Positions 53,131 through 62,509 of a DNA stretch of 64,000 nt are shown piece by piece. The first letter of the stretch is position 1. Every line of letters begins with the position of its first letter. Source of the DNA: Clostridia bacterium (GTDB taxonomy: Bacteria; Bacillota; Clostridia; Christensenellales; Aristaeellaceae); contig JAFXVR010000038.1 of the NCBI GenBank assembly GCA_017534885.1, positions 1 to 64,000 on the forward strand, given 5' to 3'. Below the pieces are notes generated by a model, which did not search any database, had not been told where the DNA came from, and saw nothing but the letters and a program-made list of their open reading frames with translations. The position numbers and the translations under genes were made by a program.

Positions 53131-54630
53131 ATGTCCCTGGCGCTCTGGCAGTCCATCCCCCTGGCCTGTGTGCTGCTGCCCCTTGGTTCCGCCGCCCTGA
53201 CAGCCTTCCTGCCCGGCCGCTGGGCCCGGCGCTGGTGTCTGCTGGCGCTGGCGCTCATCACCGGGCTGAGCGCGGTCTTCGTGCTGCGCATCTGGTCTTT
53301 CGGCAGGAGCTACACCTATCCCATGGGCCACTATCCCGCTCCCTGGGGCAACGAGCTCCGGGCCGGCCCGCTGGAAGCCGCGGCGGGGCTGGTCTTTGCC
53401 CTGGTCATGCTGCTCTCGATGTTAGGCGGCCTGGGCTGGCTGGACAGGCACATCGCGGAGGAAAAGCACGCCCTGTACTGCGCGCTGATGCTCCTGCTCT
53501 GCGCTTCCCTGCAAGCGCAGGTCTACACCAACGACCTGTTCACCGCCTATGTGTTCATTGAGATCATGACCTTGGCCGCGGCGGTGCTGATCGCCGTGCG
53601 CTCCAGCGGGCCCGCCCTGCTGGCCGCCACCCGCTACATGATCATGAACCTGATCGCCTCCGCCCTTTTTCTCCTGGGGGTCATCCTGCTCTATGACCTC
53701 ACCGGCCATCTGCTGATGGAGCCGATTCACATCAAGGTGCAGGAGCTGGCAGCCTCGGGCGCCTACCACCTGCCGCTGACGGTGGTCGTGGCAGTCATGG
53801 CTTCCGGCCTGGCCATCAAGAGCGCGCTGTTTCCCTTCCACACCTGGGTGCCCGGCGCTTACGGCACCTCGACGCCCGCCTCGGCGGCGGTGCTCTCGGG
53901 GCTGGTCAGCAAGGGCTATATCTTCCTGCTGCTGAAGGTCTTCCACCGGGTGATCGGCCTTGAAACCATCGCGCAGACCGGCATCGGGGATGTGCTGCTG
54001 TTCTTCGGCCTCGCAGGCATGATCTGCGGCTCTGTGGCGGCCCTCAGCCAGTGCGACCTGCGGCGGATGCTGGCCTGGTCCAGTGTGGCGCAGATCGGCT
54101 ACATCTTCGCGGGTCTCGGCCTGGGCACGGAAGCCGGTCTGAGCGCGGCGGTCGTCCACATGCTGGCCCACGCCGCCTGCAAATCCCTGCTCTTCATCTC
54201 CGCCGGCGGGCTGTATACCGGCGAAAGCGGCGATACCGATTTCAGCCGTCTCTCCGGCGCGGCGCTGTCCGCCCCCCTGGCCGGGGCAGGCTTTACCATC
54301 GGTGCCCTGTCCATTATCGGGCTCCCTTTCCTGGGCGGTTTCACCAGCAAGCTGGCCCTGGCTCAGGCTGCGGCTGCCATCGGCGGACCCGGCGGCTGGG
54401 CGGTACTCATTTGCCTGATCCTCTCCACCCTGCTGAACGTTCTCTACTTCTTCCGCGCCCTGCTGATTCTATGGAAGCGCGGGGAAACCGCCCCCGGCCA
54501 TCCCCCGCTGACCCACAGGACCGCGTCCGGTCTCGCCGTGACCGCCCTCTCCCTGCTGAACTTCGCCATCGGTGTCCTCGCCGTGCCGCTGCTCCAACTG
54601 GTGCGCAGCGGTCTGGGCCTGCTCGACTGA
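53131..54630 (+). CDS. mnhD: Mrp-type antiporter subunit D (first ND2/4/5-like subunit)
   Basis: The 499-residue protein has about 14 membrane helices and the proton-channel residues of the family: the glutamate in YVFIEIMTLAA, and lysines in IKSALFPFHTWVPGAY and SGLVSKGYIFLLLK. Later come CDLRRMLAWSSVAQIGYI and GLPFLGGFTSKLAL. It completes the E-F-G-MbhD-MbhE/B-C-D set. GGAGGAGGACTGAG precedes the ATG. Confidence 0.92.
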   Translation: MSLALWQSIPLACVLLPLGSAALTAFLPGRWARRWCLLALALITGLSAVFVLRIWSFGRSYTYPMGHYPAPWGNELRAGPLEAAAGLVFALVMLLSMLGGLGWLDRHIAEEKHALYCALMLLLCASLQAQVYTNDLFTAYVFIEIMTLAAAVLIAVRSSGPALLAATRYMIMNLIASALFLLGVILLYDLTGHLLMEPIHIKVQELAASGAYHLPLTVVVAVMASGLAIKSALFPFHTWVPGAYGTSTPASAAVLSGLVSKGYIFLLLKVFHRVIGLETIAQTGIGDVLLFFGLAGMICGSVAALSQCDLRRMLAWSSVAQIGYIFAGLGLGTEAGLSAAVVHMLAHAACKSLLFISAGGLYTGESGDTDFSRLSGAALSAPLAGAGFTIGALSIIGLPFLGGFTSKLALAQAAAAIGGPGGWAVLICLILSTLLNVLYFFRALLILWKRGETAPGHPPLTHRTASGLAVTALSLLNFAIGVLAVPLLQLVRSGLGLLD

Positions 54631-54657
54631 ACCGATTCCGCTTGACAGGAGGCCATC

Positions 54658-56130
54658 ATGCTGTACCTGCTCGTTCCCGTCTTCTTCCCCGTGCTCTGCG
54701 CCCTGCTGGTGGGTCTTGTGCCCGCCTTTGAGCAGTCCCGTCCCCGCAAGTGCCTCGTCAGCGTCACCCTGCTGCTGAACGCGGCCATGCTGCTGCCGGT
54801 GCTGCTGGGCGGAGAAGGCACCTTAGAGCTCTTCCGCTTCTCAGACAGCCTGCCGGTCTTCCTCCGGGTGGACGGCACGGGCAAGGTTTTCGCGGCGCTG
54901 ATCGCCCTGGTCTGGGCGATGGCCGGCATCTATTCCTTTGAATACATGGAGCACGAAGGCCACCTGCAGCGCTACTACGCCTTCTACCTGTCCACCCTGG
55001 GCGTGCTGATGGCCCTGTGCTTCGCCGGCTCCATCGTGACCTACTACATGTGCTATGAGCTCATGACCCTGCTCACAGTGCCGCTGGTCATGCATGAGAT
55101 GAGCAAGGAAGCCGTGGCGGCGGGCATCAAGTATCTGATTTACTCGGTCTTAGGCGCGTCCCTGGTGCTGCTGGGCGTCTTCATTCTCTCGCCCTATGTC
55201 AGCAGCTTCTCCTTTGTTCCCGGCGGTGTGCTGGACGCGGCAAAGGTCTCGGGGCACGAGAGCAGCCTGCTGATCGTCGTCTTCCTGATGCTGGTGGGCT
55301 TCGGCACCAAGGCGGGCATGTTCCCGCTGCACGGCTGGCTGCCCACGGCCCATCCGGTGGCGCCCTCCCCTGCCTCGGCGGTGCTCTCGGGCATCATCAC
55401 CAAGGCGGGCGTGCTGGGCATCCTGCGGCTGATCTACTGCTTTGTCGGCGCGGACTTCATCCGGGGCACCTGGGTGCAGACAGCCTTTATGTCGCTGACC
55501 CTCTTCACGGTCTTCATGGGCTCGCTGATGGCCTACAAGGAGGGCCTGCTGAAGAAGCGGCTGGCCTATTCCTCCGTGTCGCAGGTCTCCTATGTGCTCT
55601 TCGGCCTTTCAACCCTGCATCCCCTCGGCCTGACCGGCAGCCTGCTGCACGTCATCGCCCACAGCCTCATCAAGGACACCCTCTTCATGTCCGCCGGCGC
55701 GATCATCCACAAGACCGGCAAAAAGCGGGTGGACGAGCTGACCGGCATCGGTCGGCAGATGCCCGTTGTCATGTGGTGCTTCACCCTGGTCTCCGTGGGT
55801 CTGGTGGGTATTCCGCCCTGTCTGGGCTTTGTGTCGAAGTGGTACCTGGCGCAGGGCGCCCTGGGCATGGATGGCGTGGCGGGCTTCTTCCGCTATCTCG
55901 GCCCGGCGGTATTGCTGATTTCCGCCCTGCTGACCGCCGGCTACCTCATCACCATCTCCATCAAGGCCTTCTTCCCGGGAGAGGACGCGCCTGATCTGGA
56001 GAAGGCTGAGCCCACTCCCGTGATGCTGGTGCCCATGCTGATCCTCACCGCCCTGTCCGTGCTGCTGGGGCTCTTCCCTGCCGGGCTCATCCAGTTCTTC
56101 AGCGGGATCGCCGCCGCGCTCATCCCCTGA
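54658..56130 (+). CDS. second ND2/4/5-like antiporter subunit (MnhD family)
   Basis: The 490-residue protein is another MnhD/NuoM-type proton-translocating subunit. It has the glutamate in CYELMTLLTVPLV and lysines in TKAGMFPLHGWLP and SGIITKAGVLGIL. AYKEGLLKKRLAYSSVSQ and PPCLGFVSKWYLA follow. It is clearly different from the first copy, so it is not a recent duplication. AGGAGG lies before the ATG. An extra subunit of this kind is not part of a standard Mrp complex. Confidence 0.9.
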   Translation: MLYLLVPVFFPVLCALLVGLVPAFEQSRPRKCLVSVTLLLNAAMLLPVLLGGEGTLELFRFSDSLPVFLRVDGTGKVFAALIALVWAMAGIYSFEYMEHEGHLQRYYAFYLSTLGVLMALCFAGSIVTYYMCYELMTLLTVPLVMHEMSKEAVAAGIKYLIYSVLGASLVLLGVFILSPYVSSFSFVPGGVLDAAKVSGHESSLLIVVFLMLVGFGTKAGMFPLHGWLPTAHPVAPSPASAVLSGIITKAGVLGILRLIYCFVGADFIRGTWVQTAFMSLTLFTVFMGSLMAYKEGLLKKRLAYSSVSQVSYVLFGLSTLHPLGLTGSLLHVIAHSLIKDTLFMSAGAIIHKTGKKRVDELTGIGRQMPVVMWCFTLVSVGLVGIPPCLGFVSKWYLAQGALGMDGVAGFFRYLGPAVLLISALLTAGYLITISIKAFFPGEDAPDLEKAEPTPVMLVPMLILTALSVLLGLFPAGLIQFFSGIAAALIP

Positions 56131-56169
56131 ACAGTCTGTCTCCCGACTGCCTGAATCCATTCCAAGGCG

Positions 56170-57648
56170 GTGATTCGCTTGCGGCTCATGCTGCCCCTGC
56201 TCCTGCCCCTGGTGTCCGGCGCGCTGCTGCCCCTGTTCCGCTTCCGCCGGGAGGGCTGGCGCAACGCCTACGTGCTGTTTTTCACCCTGCTGACCTCCGT
56301 TTTGACCCTGTGGCTGCTCCTCTCGGGGGAGGCCCTCAGCCTCAGCGTGGCGGAGATCTATCCTGGCTTATGTCTTGCCTTCCGTCTGGATGACGCCTCC
56401 CGGCTTTTCGCGGGGCTGGTGGCCGTTCTCTGGCCGCTGTGCGTCCTGTACGGCTTTGCCTACATGCGCCATGAAGAGCGCCCTAACACTTTTTTCGCCT
56501 GGTACACCATGTCCTACGGTGTCACCCTCTGCTGCGCCCTATCGGCCAATCTTTTCACCCTGTACATCTTTTACGAGTGCCTTTCCCTGGTCACCCTGCC
56601 CCTGGTCAGCCACAAGCAGGACAAGGCTTCCATCCGCGCCGGCCGGCTCTACATAGCCTATACCATCACCGGGGCGGCCCTGGGCTTTATCGCCATGGCG
56701 GTGGCCATGCAGTACGGCCTGACGCTGGATTTCACCCCCGGCGGCGTGCTGACCGGCGAGGCCGCGCAGGCCAGCGCTGAGCTTCTGCGCTGGGTCTGGC
56801 TGCTGGCCTTCCTCGGCTTTGGCGTCAAGGCGGCGGTGCTGCCCCTTTCCGCCTGGCTGCCGGCCGCCTCCGTAGCGCCCACGCCCGTCACCGCCCTGCT
56901 GCACGCGGTGGCCGTGGTCAACACCGGCGCTTTCGCGGTGATGCGCGTCACCTATGGCACCTGGGGCACCGAACTCCTGAAGGGCAGCGTTCCGCAGGGC
57001 ATTGCGCTGGGGCTGAGCTGCCTCACCCTTCTGTACGCCTCCGCCACCGCGGTGCGGGAAAACCACCTCAAGCGCCGCCTGGCCTGGTCCACCGTGTCCA
57101 ACCTGAGCTACATGCTGATGGGCCTTTGCCTGATGACGGCGGACGGCGTGACCGGCGCGCTGGCGCATCTGGTCTTCCATGGGCTGATGAAGATCACCCT
57201 CTTCCTCTGCGCCGGCGCCATCCTGACTCAGACCGGTCTCAACCATGTGCGGGAGATGGGCGGCCTCCACCGGGTGATGCCCCTGACCTGCGCCCTGTTT
57301 GCCATCGCCTCGGTGGCGCTGGTGGGCACCCCGCCGCTGGTGGGCTTTGTGAGCAAGTGGCAGCTGCTGACCGCCGCCGCGGATCTGGGCGGCTGGATGG
57401 GTCTGCTCGCCATAGCCAGCGTGATCCTGTCCTCGGTGCTGACAGCCATCTATCTCTTCTCTGCCGTAGGCGTCATGTGCTTCCGGCCCGCCGGCCCCGC
57501 TCTGGGATCAGAACCGCTTCAGCGCCGGGAAGCGCCCTGGGAGATGTGGCTGCCGCTCTGCCTGCTGACACTCTCCCTGCTGGCCCTCGGCGTCTGGTCT
57601 TCTCCCCTGCTGAACCTGATGCGCGCCGCTTCTGTATCCCTGTTCTGA
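56170..57648 (+). CDS. third ND2/4/5-like antiporter subunit
   Basis: The 492-residue membrane protein has the glutamate in FYECLSLVTLPLV and the first lysine in VKAAVLPLSAWLP. At the place of the second lysine (TKAG in its neighbours) it has AVVNTGAF. This suggests a changed or lost proton path. The start is GTG 56170 or TTG 56179; the second has a better-spaced AAGGCGG. It follows the second copy by 39 nt. Confidence 0.87.
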   Translation: MIRLRLMLPLLLPLVSGALLPLFRFRREGWRNAYVLFFTLLTSVLTLWLLLSGEALSLSVAEIYPGLCLAFRLDDASRLFAGLVAVLWPLCVLYGFAYMRHEERPNTFFAWYTMSYGVTLCCALSANLFTLYIFYECLSLVTLPLVSHKQDKASIRAGRLYIAYTITGAALGFIAMAVAMQYGLTLDFTPGGVLTGEAAQASAELLRWVWLLAFLGFGVKAAVLPLSAWLPAASVAPTPVTALLHAVAVVNTGAFAVMRVTYGTWGTELLKGSVPQGIALGLSCLTLLYASATAVRENHLKRRLAWSTVSNLSYMLMGLCLMTADGVTGALAHLVFHGLMKITLFLCAGAILTQTGLNHVREMGGLHRVMPLTCALFAIASVALVGTPPLVGFVSKWQLLTAAADLGGWMGLLAIASVILSSVLTAIYLFSAVGVMCFRPAGPALGSEPLQRREAPWEMWLPLCLLTLSLLALGVWSSPLLNLMRAASVSLF

Positions 57649-57720
57649 AGCGAATCCGTACCGTGAGGCCAAAGCCCTGCCTGAACCACGGTCACACAAC
57701 CCCCACCAAGGAGGCCCGCC

Positions 57721-59988
57721 ATGCTCCTGCCACTCTTGTGTTTCCTGCCGATGCTGATGGGCGCGGTCTGTTATGCCGCCGGCCGTTTTTCGGCGCGGGC
57801 GCGCTGGACGCTGATGGTGCTGACCGACGCGGCGGCGCTGGCGGGCTGCATTGCGCTGTGGGGCGGCGACACCCGCTTTGTGTGGGATGGCTTCTGCGGG
57901 CTCGGACTTACTCTGCGGGCGGACGGTTTCCGCTCCCTGTACGCCGCGGTGGCGGCCTTCATGTGGCTGATGACCGGCCTGTTCTCCCCGGAATACTTTG
58001 CCCACTATCACCGGCGCGGCCGCTATGTGTTCTTCAACCTGATGACCCTCGGCGCGACCCTCGGCGTCTTCCTCTCGGACGACCTGTACACCACGCTGAT
58101 CTTCTTTGAAATCATGTCCCTGACCAGCTACACCTGGGTGGCGCAGGAGGAAACCCCCGGCGCCATGAAGGCCGCGGGCACTTACCTGGCGGTGGCGGTC
58201 ATCGGCGGACTGACCACCCTGATGGGTCTCTTCCTGCTCTGGCGGGAGCTGGGCACCCTGTCCTTTGACGAGATGCGGGCTGCCATGCAGACCGGCCAGA
58301 TGAACCACAGCCTGGTAACCGCCGCTTCCTGGCTGACCCTCTTCGGCTTTGCGGCCAAGGCGGGCATGTTCCCGGTGCACATCTGGCTGCCCAAAGCCCA
58401 CCCGGTGGCGCCCGCGCCGGCTTCCGCCCTGCTGTCCGGCGTGCTGACCAAGACCGGCGTCTTCGGGGTGATCGTCATTACCTCCCGGCTGATGGCGGAC
58501 AACGAGGCCTTCGGCAAGCTGCTGCTGATCTTTGCCGCCGTCACCATGTTCCTCGGCGCTTTGCTGGCCCTCTTCTCGGTGGATCTCAAGCGAACCCTCG
58601 CCTGCTCCTCCGCCTCCCAGATCGGCTTCATCACCGTGGGGCTCTCGATGGCTCTGCTGCTGGGCGAGGAGGGCTCGCTGGCGGCCTACGGCGCACTGGA
58701 GCACATGGTCAACCACTCCCTGATCAAGCTCTGCCTCTTTCTCTGCGCCGGCGCGGTGTTCATGAACCTCCACCAGCTGAACCTCAACGACATCCGGGGC
58801 TTCGGCCGGGGCAAGCCGGTGCTGCACATCGCCTTCCTGATCGGCGCCCTGTCCATCGGCTGTGTGCCGCCCCTGGGCAGCGGCTTCAATTCCAAATCGC
58901 TGATTCACGAGGGCATCCTCGAGTACATCGCCCACCTGCAGCACCACAGCCAGCCCTGGGGAATCTACAAGGCGCTGGAGATTCTCTTCCTGATATCCGG
59001 CGGCCTGACCCTCGCCTACATGACCAAGCTCTACATCTGTCTTTTCTGGGAGAAGCATCCCACCCGTCAGGCGGAGTTTGACGCGAAAAACAAGACCTGC
59101 ATAAAGCCGCTGTCCGCCGCGGTGCTGCTGCTGACCGCCCTGCCCCTGCCCTTCCTGGGCCTGTTCGGGGCGCAGCTGCTGACCCCACTGGCGGAGCTTT
59201 CGATGCCCTTCTTCGGTCAGGAAACGCTGCACCACGCCATCCATTACTTCTCCGGGGAAAACCTGCTGGGCGCTGCGGAATCTCTGGCCATCGGCGCGGC
59301 GGTGTATCTGGGCGTGGTGCGACCACTGCTGATGCGCCGCGAGGCCGATGGCACCCGGGTCTACGTCAACCGCTGGCCGGCCTGGCTTGACCTGGAGCTG
59401 GGCTACCGGGCGGTGCTGGGCTTCCTGGTGAAGGCGCTTCACACGGTGGTGCGTTTCATCGCGGGCATCCCCGATTCCCGCCTCATCCGGGTATGGATTC
59501 CCGCCGCTGTCTGCGCCGTCACCCGCTTCTTCGAGCGCATCCCCGAGTCGAGGCTCGTTACCCGCTGGATTCCCGGCCTGATCAGCGCTGTCACCCGCTT
59601 TTTCTCCGGCCTGCCCGAGTCCTGGGCCGTCACATGCTTCCTCCCGACCGCTGTCACCGCCGTCTTCCGCTTTGTGGCGGAGATTCCCGAGCGGCTGGTG
59701 GTGCTGGCGCGGCGCTCCGTGCTCTCGCCCCTCCGGCAGCGCCGTCAGGCTCCTGTGGGCACCCGCGCCACCTGGACATTAGGCTGCGCCCTGAACCGGC
59801 TGGCCGCAAAGCTCAACGCCTCTGGGCGCTTCCGCCGCCTTTTCCGCACCGATTATGAATATGTGCTGGACGAGGAGCGGCGCGTCCTTCAGGATGAGTC
59901 CAGCGTGATCACCGGCTCCGTGTCCTTCGGCCTGCTGCTGATGGTCATTGGCCTGCTGGGCACGGTGCTCTACCTGCTGCTTCACTGA
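57721..59988 (+). CDS. fourth, extended ND2/4/5-like subunit with tandem C-terminal repeats
   Basis: The 755-residue protein has a full antiporter-like core (about 1-480) with FFEIMSLTSYTWVAQE, AKAGMFPVHIWLPKAH and SGVLTKTGVFGVI. Next is a long tail with four imperfect 24-residue repeats at about 575-672, each built as V-x-RF-x-x-(I/L)P-(E/D)-(S/R) and ending in proline or a small residue. A Cys-containing domain and a final membrane helix (SFGLLLMVIGLLGTVLYLLL) complete the chain. The tail may act like the lateral helix of NuoL or anchor a partner. AAGGAGG precedes the ATG. Confidence 0.87.
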   Translation: MLLPLLCFLPMLMGAVCYAAGRFSARARWTLMVLTDAAALAGCIALWGGDTRFVWDGFCGLGLTLRADGFRSLYAAVAAFMWLMTGLFSPEYFAHYHRRGRYVFFNLMTLGATLGVFLSDDLYTTLIFFEIMSLTSYTWVAQEETPGAMKAAGTYLAVAVIGGLTTLMGLFLLWRELGTLSFDEMRAAMQTGQMNHSLVTAASWLTLFGFAAKAGMFPVHIWLPKAHPVAPAPASALLSGVLTKTGVFGVIVITSRLMADNEAFGKLLLIFAAVTMFLGALLALFSVDLKRTLACSSASQIGFITVGLSMALLLGEEGSLAAYGALEHMVNHSLIKLCLFLCAGAVFMNLHQLNLNDIRGFGRGKPVLHIAFLIGALSIGCVPPLGSGFNSKSLIHEGILEYIAHLQHHSQPWGIYKALEILFLISGGLTLAYMTKLYICLFWEKHPTRQAEFDAKNKTCIKPLSAAVLLLTALPLPFLGLFGAQLLTPLAELSMPFFGQETLHHAIHYFSGENLLGAAESLAIGAAVYLGVVRPLLMRREADGTRVYVNRWPAWLDLELGYRAVLGFLVKALHTVVRFIAGIPDSRLIRVWIPAAVCAVTRFFERIPESRLVTRWIPGLISAVTRFFSGLPESWAVTCFLPTAVTAVFRFVAEIPERLVVLARRSVLSPLRQRRQAPVGTRATWTLGCALNRLAAKLNASGRFRRLFRTDYEYVLDEERRVLQDESSVITGSVSFGLLLMVIGLLGTVLYLLLH

Positions 59989-59996
59989 GGATCATT

Positions 59997-60722
59997 ATGG
60001 CCAACATGCTTTCCTGGTATACCTCCCGGAAACGCGCCCAGGACTGGTTCTGCTGGAACAGTCTGGCCCGCTTGGCCCTGCCCGTGGCTGCCGGGGCCCT
60101 GCTGCTCATCGCCGGCCTGGAGCTGGCGGGCGGCGGCTGGCGGGGGCTCGAAAACCTCTTCACCAAAGGGCTGGGAATCACACTCCTCTGGATGCTGCTG
60201 ACGCTGGTGATCGGAGCCTGGCTGCTCTTCACCCTGCAGGGCACGGACGTTCTGGAGTGCGTGCTGGACGGCAAAGGCGCGCATCTGCGCATCTTCCTGC
60301 CCGCGCCGACGCCGCTGAAGCTGCTGCTGCGGGGGCTGCGGCCCGACAAGCAGACCGCCTACCCCGGCGAGCCCGTACAGACCGCCTCCCTGGACATCGC
60401 CTGGAAGGACATCCGGCGGGTGCAGCTCTGGCCCGAGAAGGGCGCGGTGCTGCTGTACGCGCCGCACTTCTGGCTCAGGGTTTGGCTGCCCTGCACCGCT
60501 GACACCTGGCAGCCCGTTCTGCAGGAAATGCAGTCCCGCCTGGGGAAGAAGAAGCAGGTCTCCCTGCCCGCCTGCCTCCGCCAGGATCAGGCAGCCAGGC
60601 CCGCGAGGAAGTCCTCCGCCCGATCTTCCGCGTCCGTTCCCCCGGCCTCTGACCACCTGATGGAGGACATCCGCCGGATGAACGCCGAGGCCGAGAAGAA
60701 TGACCAATCCGCCGAAACCTGA
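59997..60722 (+). CDS. membrane protein of unknown function closing the antiporter operon
   Basis: The family is not recognised. The 241-residue product has two membrane helices (about 26-45 and 58-80). A cytoplasmic beta-rich domain (about 85-170) resembles a bacterial PH-like module, with IAWKDIRRVQLWPEKGAVLL. The C-terminal tail is charged and disordered. The ATG follows the preceding stop by 8 nt, so it belongs to the same operon and may be an assembly or regulatory factor of the complex. Confidence 0.7.
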   Translation: MANMLSWYTSRKRAQDWFCWNSLARLALPVAAGALLLIAGLELAGGGWRGLENLFTKGLGITLLWMLLTLVIGAWLLFTLQGTDVLECVLDGKGAHLRIFLPAPTPLKLLLRGLRPDKQTAYPGEPVQTASLDIAWKDIRRVQLWPEKGAVLLYAPHFWLRVWLPCTADTWQPVLQEMQSRLGKKKQVSLPACLRQDQAARPARKSSARSSASVPPASDHLMEDIRRMNAEAEKNDQSAET

Positions 60723-60745
60723 CCCATACCCGCCCGGAGGTGACC

Positions 60746-62485
60746 ATGCAGCCATCGCCCAACCTGTTCCGCCGCTTTCTGCCATATTATCAGAAGTACT
60801 GGAAGACCGTCATTTTTGACCTGCTCTGCGCCAGCCTGACCACCCTGACCGAGCTGGCGCTTCCGCTGATCGTGCGCACCCTGACCGCCGAAGCCACCGC
60901 CGGGCAGCTCACCTCATCCCTCATTCTCCGGCTGGGGCTCACCTATGTGGTGCTGCGGCTGATCGATATCGCCGCCAACTATTACATGCAGTACGTCGGC
61001 CATGTGATGGGCTCCCACCTGGAGACTGACATGCGCACCGACCTTTTCCACCACCTTCAGCAGCTCTCCTTCAGCTATTACTCCCATACCAAGGTGGGAC
61101 AGATCATGTCCCGCATCACCTCCGACCTGTTTGAGGTCACGGAGTTCTGTCACCACTGCCCGGAAGAATTCTTCATCGCCGGCATCAAGATCATTGTGGG
61201 CTTCGTGATGCTCATCCGCATGAACATTCTGCTGACCCTGCTGATGTTCGCGGTGCTGCCGGGCATGATTTTCTTCGCCTACCGCTACAATCACAAGTTC
61301 CGTGCTGCTTTCAAGGAACGCAACAAGCAGGTGGGCGAGATCAACGCCCAGGTGGAGGACAGCCTGCTGGGCATCCGCGTGGTGAAGTCCTTCGCCAACG
61401 AGCGCCTGGAGGAGGAGAAGTTCGACAAGGGCAACCAGCGCTTCCTGGAGCTGAAATCCATCTCCTACCGGTACATGGCGGAATTCGGCTCCTCCAACCG
61501 CGTTTTCGACGGCCTGATGTACATCATCGTGGTGCTGGCCGGTGGCTTCCTGATGCTCTCCGGCTCGCTGACGGTGGCGGATTTCACCGCCTACCTGCTC
61601 TACGCCAACGTCCTTCTGGCCTCCATCCGGCGCATTGTGGAATTCATCGAGCAGTTCCAGCGCGGCATGACGGGCATCGAGCGCTTCTATGAGGTGATGG
61701 ACGCGCCGGTGGAAATCCGCGATGAGCCAAACGCTGTGCCGCTGAAGGATGTGCGCGGCGCGGTGGACTTTGACAACGTCAGCTTCCACTATACCGACGA
61801 CGGCACGCAGGTGCTCTCTCACCTGAATCTCTCGGTTCAGCCCGGCCAGTCCATCGCCCTGGTGGGGCCTTCCGGCGCGGGCAAGACCACCCTGTGCAAC
61901 CTGATTCCCCGCTTCTACGATGTCAGCGGCGGCCGGATCCTGATTGACGGTCAGGACATCCGCCATCTGACCCAGGCCTCCCTGCGGGCTGCCATCGGCA
62001 TGGTGCAGCAGGACGTGTATCTGTTCTCCGGCTCTGTGCTGGACAACATCCTCTACGGCAAGCCCGGCGCTTCCCGGGAAGAAGCGATGGAGGCGGCGAA
62101 GCTGGCCGGGGCTCACGAATTCATCTGCGCCCTGCCCAAGGGCTATGACACCTATGTGGGCGAGCGCGGCGTGCGGCTCTCCGGCGGACAGAAGCAGCGC
62201 ATTTCCATCGCCCGCCTCTTCCTCAAAAACCCGCCCATCCTGATTCTGGATGAAGCCACCTCCGCCCTGGACAACGAATCCGAACGCCTGGTGCAGCAGT
62301 CTCTGGACAAGCTGGCCCACGGCCGCACCACCTTCACCATCGCCCACCGCCTGACCACCATCCGCAACGCGGATGTGATCTGGGTGCTGACGGACAAGGG
62401 CGTGGAGGAGACCGGCACCCATGCCGAACTCATGGCGAAGGGCGGCATCTACGCAGGCCTGTACCAGATGTACACCGCCGGCTAA
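60746..62485 (+). CDS. ABC exporter, fused permease and ATPase
   Basis: The 579-residue half-transporter has six membrane helices (about 1-310) and an ATPase domain. Walker A is GPSGAGKTTL, the signature is RLSGGQKQRISIAR, Walker B is ILILDEATSALD, and the switch histidine is in TIAHRLTT. It probably works as a homodimer exporting a lipid, drug or peptide. The ATG at 60746 lies 6 nt after GGAGG; no partner half-transporter is nearby. Confidence 0.93.
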   Translation: MQPSPNLFRRFLPYYQKYWKTVIFDLLCASLTTLTELALPLIVRTLTAEATAGQLTSSLILRLGLTYVVLRLIDIAANYYMQYVGHVMGSHLETDMRTDLFHHLQQLSFSYYSHTKVGQIMSRITSDLFEVTEFCHHCPEEFFIAGIKIIVGFVMLIRMNILLTLLMFAVLPGMIFFAYRYNHKFRAAFKERNKQVGEINAQVEDSLLGIRVVKSFANERLEEEKFDKGNQRFLELKSISYRYMAEFGSSNRVFDGLMYIIVVLAGGFLMLSGSLTVADFTAYLLYANVLLASIRRIVEFIEQFQRGMTGIERFYEVMDAPVEIRDEPNAVPLKDVRGAVDFDNVSFHYTDDGTQVLSHLNLSVQPGQSIALVGPSGAGKTTLCNLIPRFYDVSGGRILIDGQDIRHLTQASLRAAIGMVQQDVYLFSGSVLDNILYGKPGASREEAMEAAKLAGAHEFICALPKGYDTYVGERGVRLSGGQKQRISIARLFLKNPPILILDEATSALDNESERLVQQSLDKLAHGRTTFTIAHRLTTIRNADVIWVLTDKGVEETGTHAELMAKGGIYAGLYQMYTAG

Positions 62486-62509
62486 AGCAGTCAGAAAGGA
62501 GTCCTGCCC

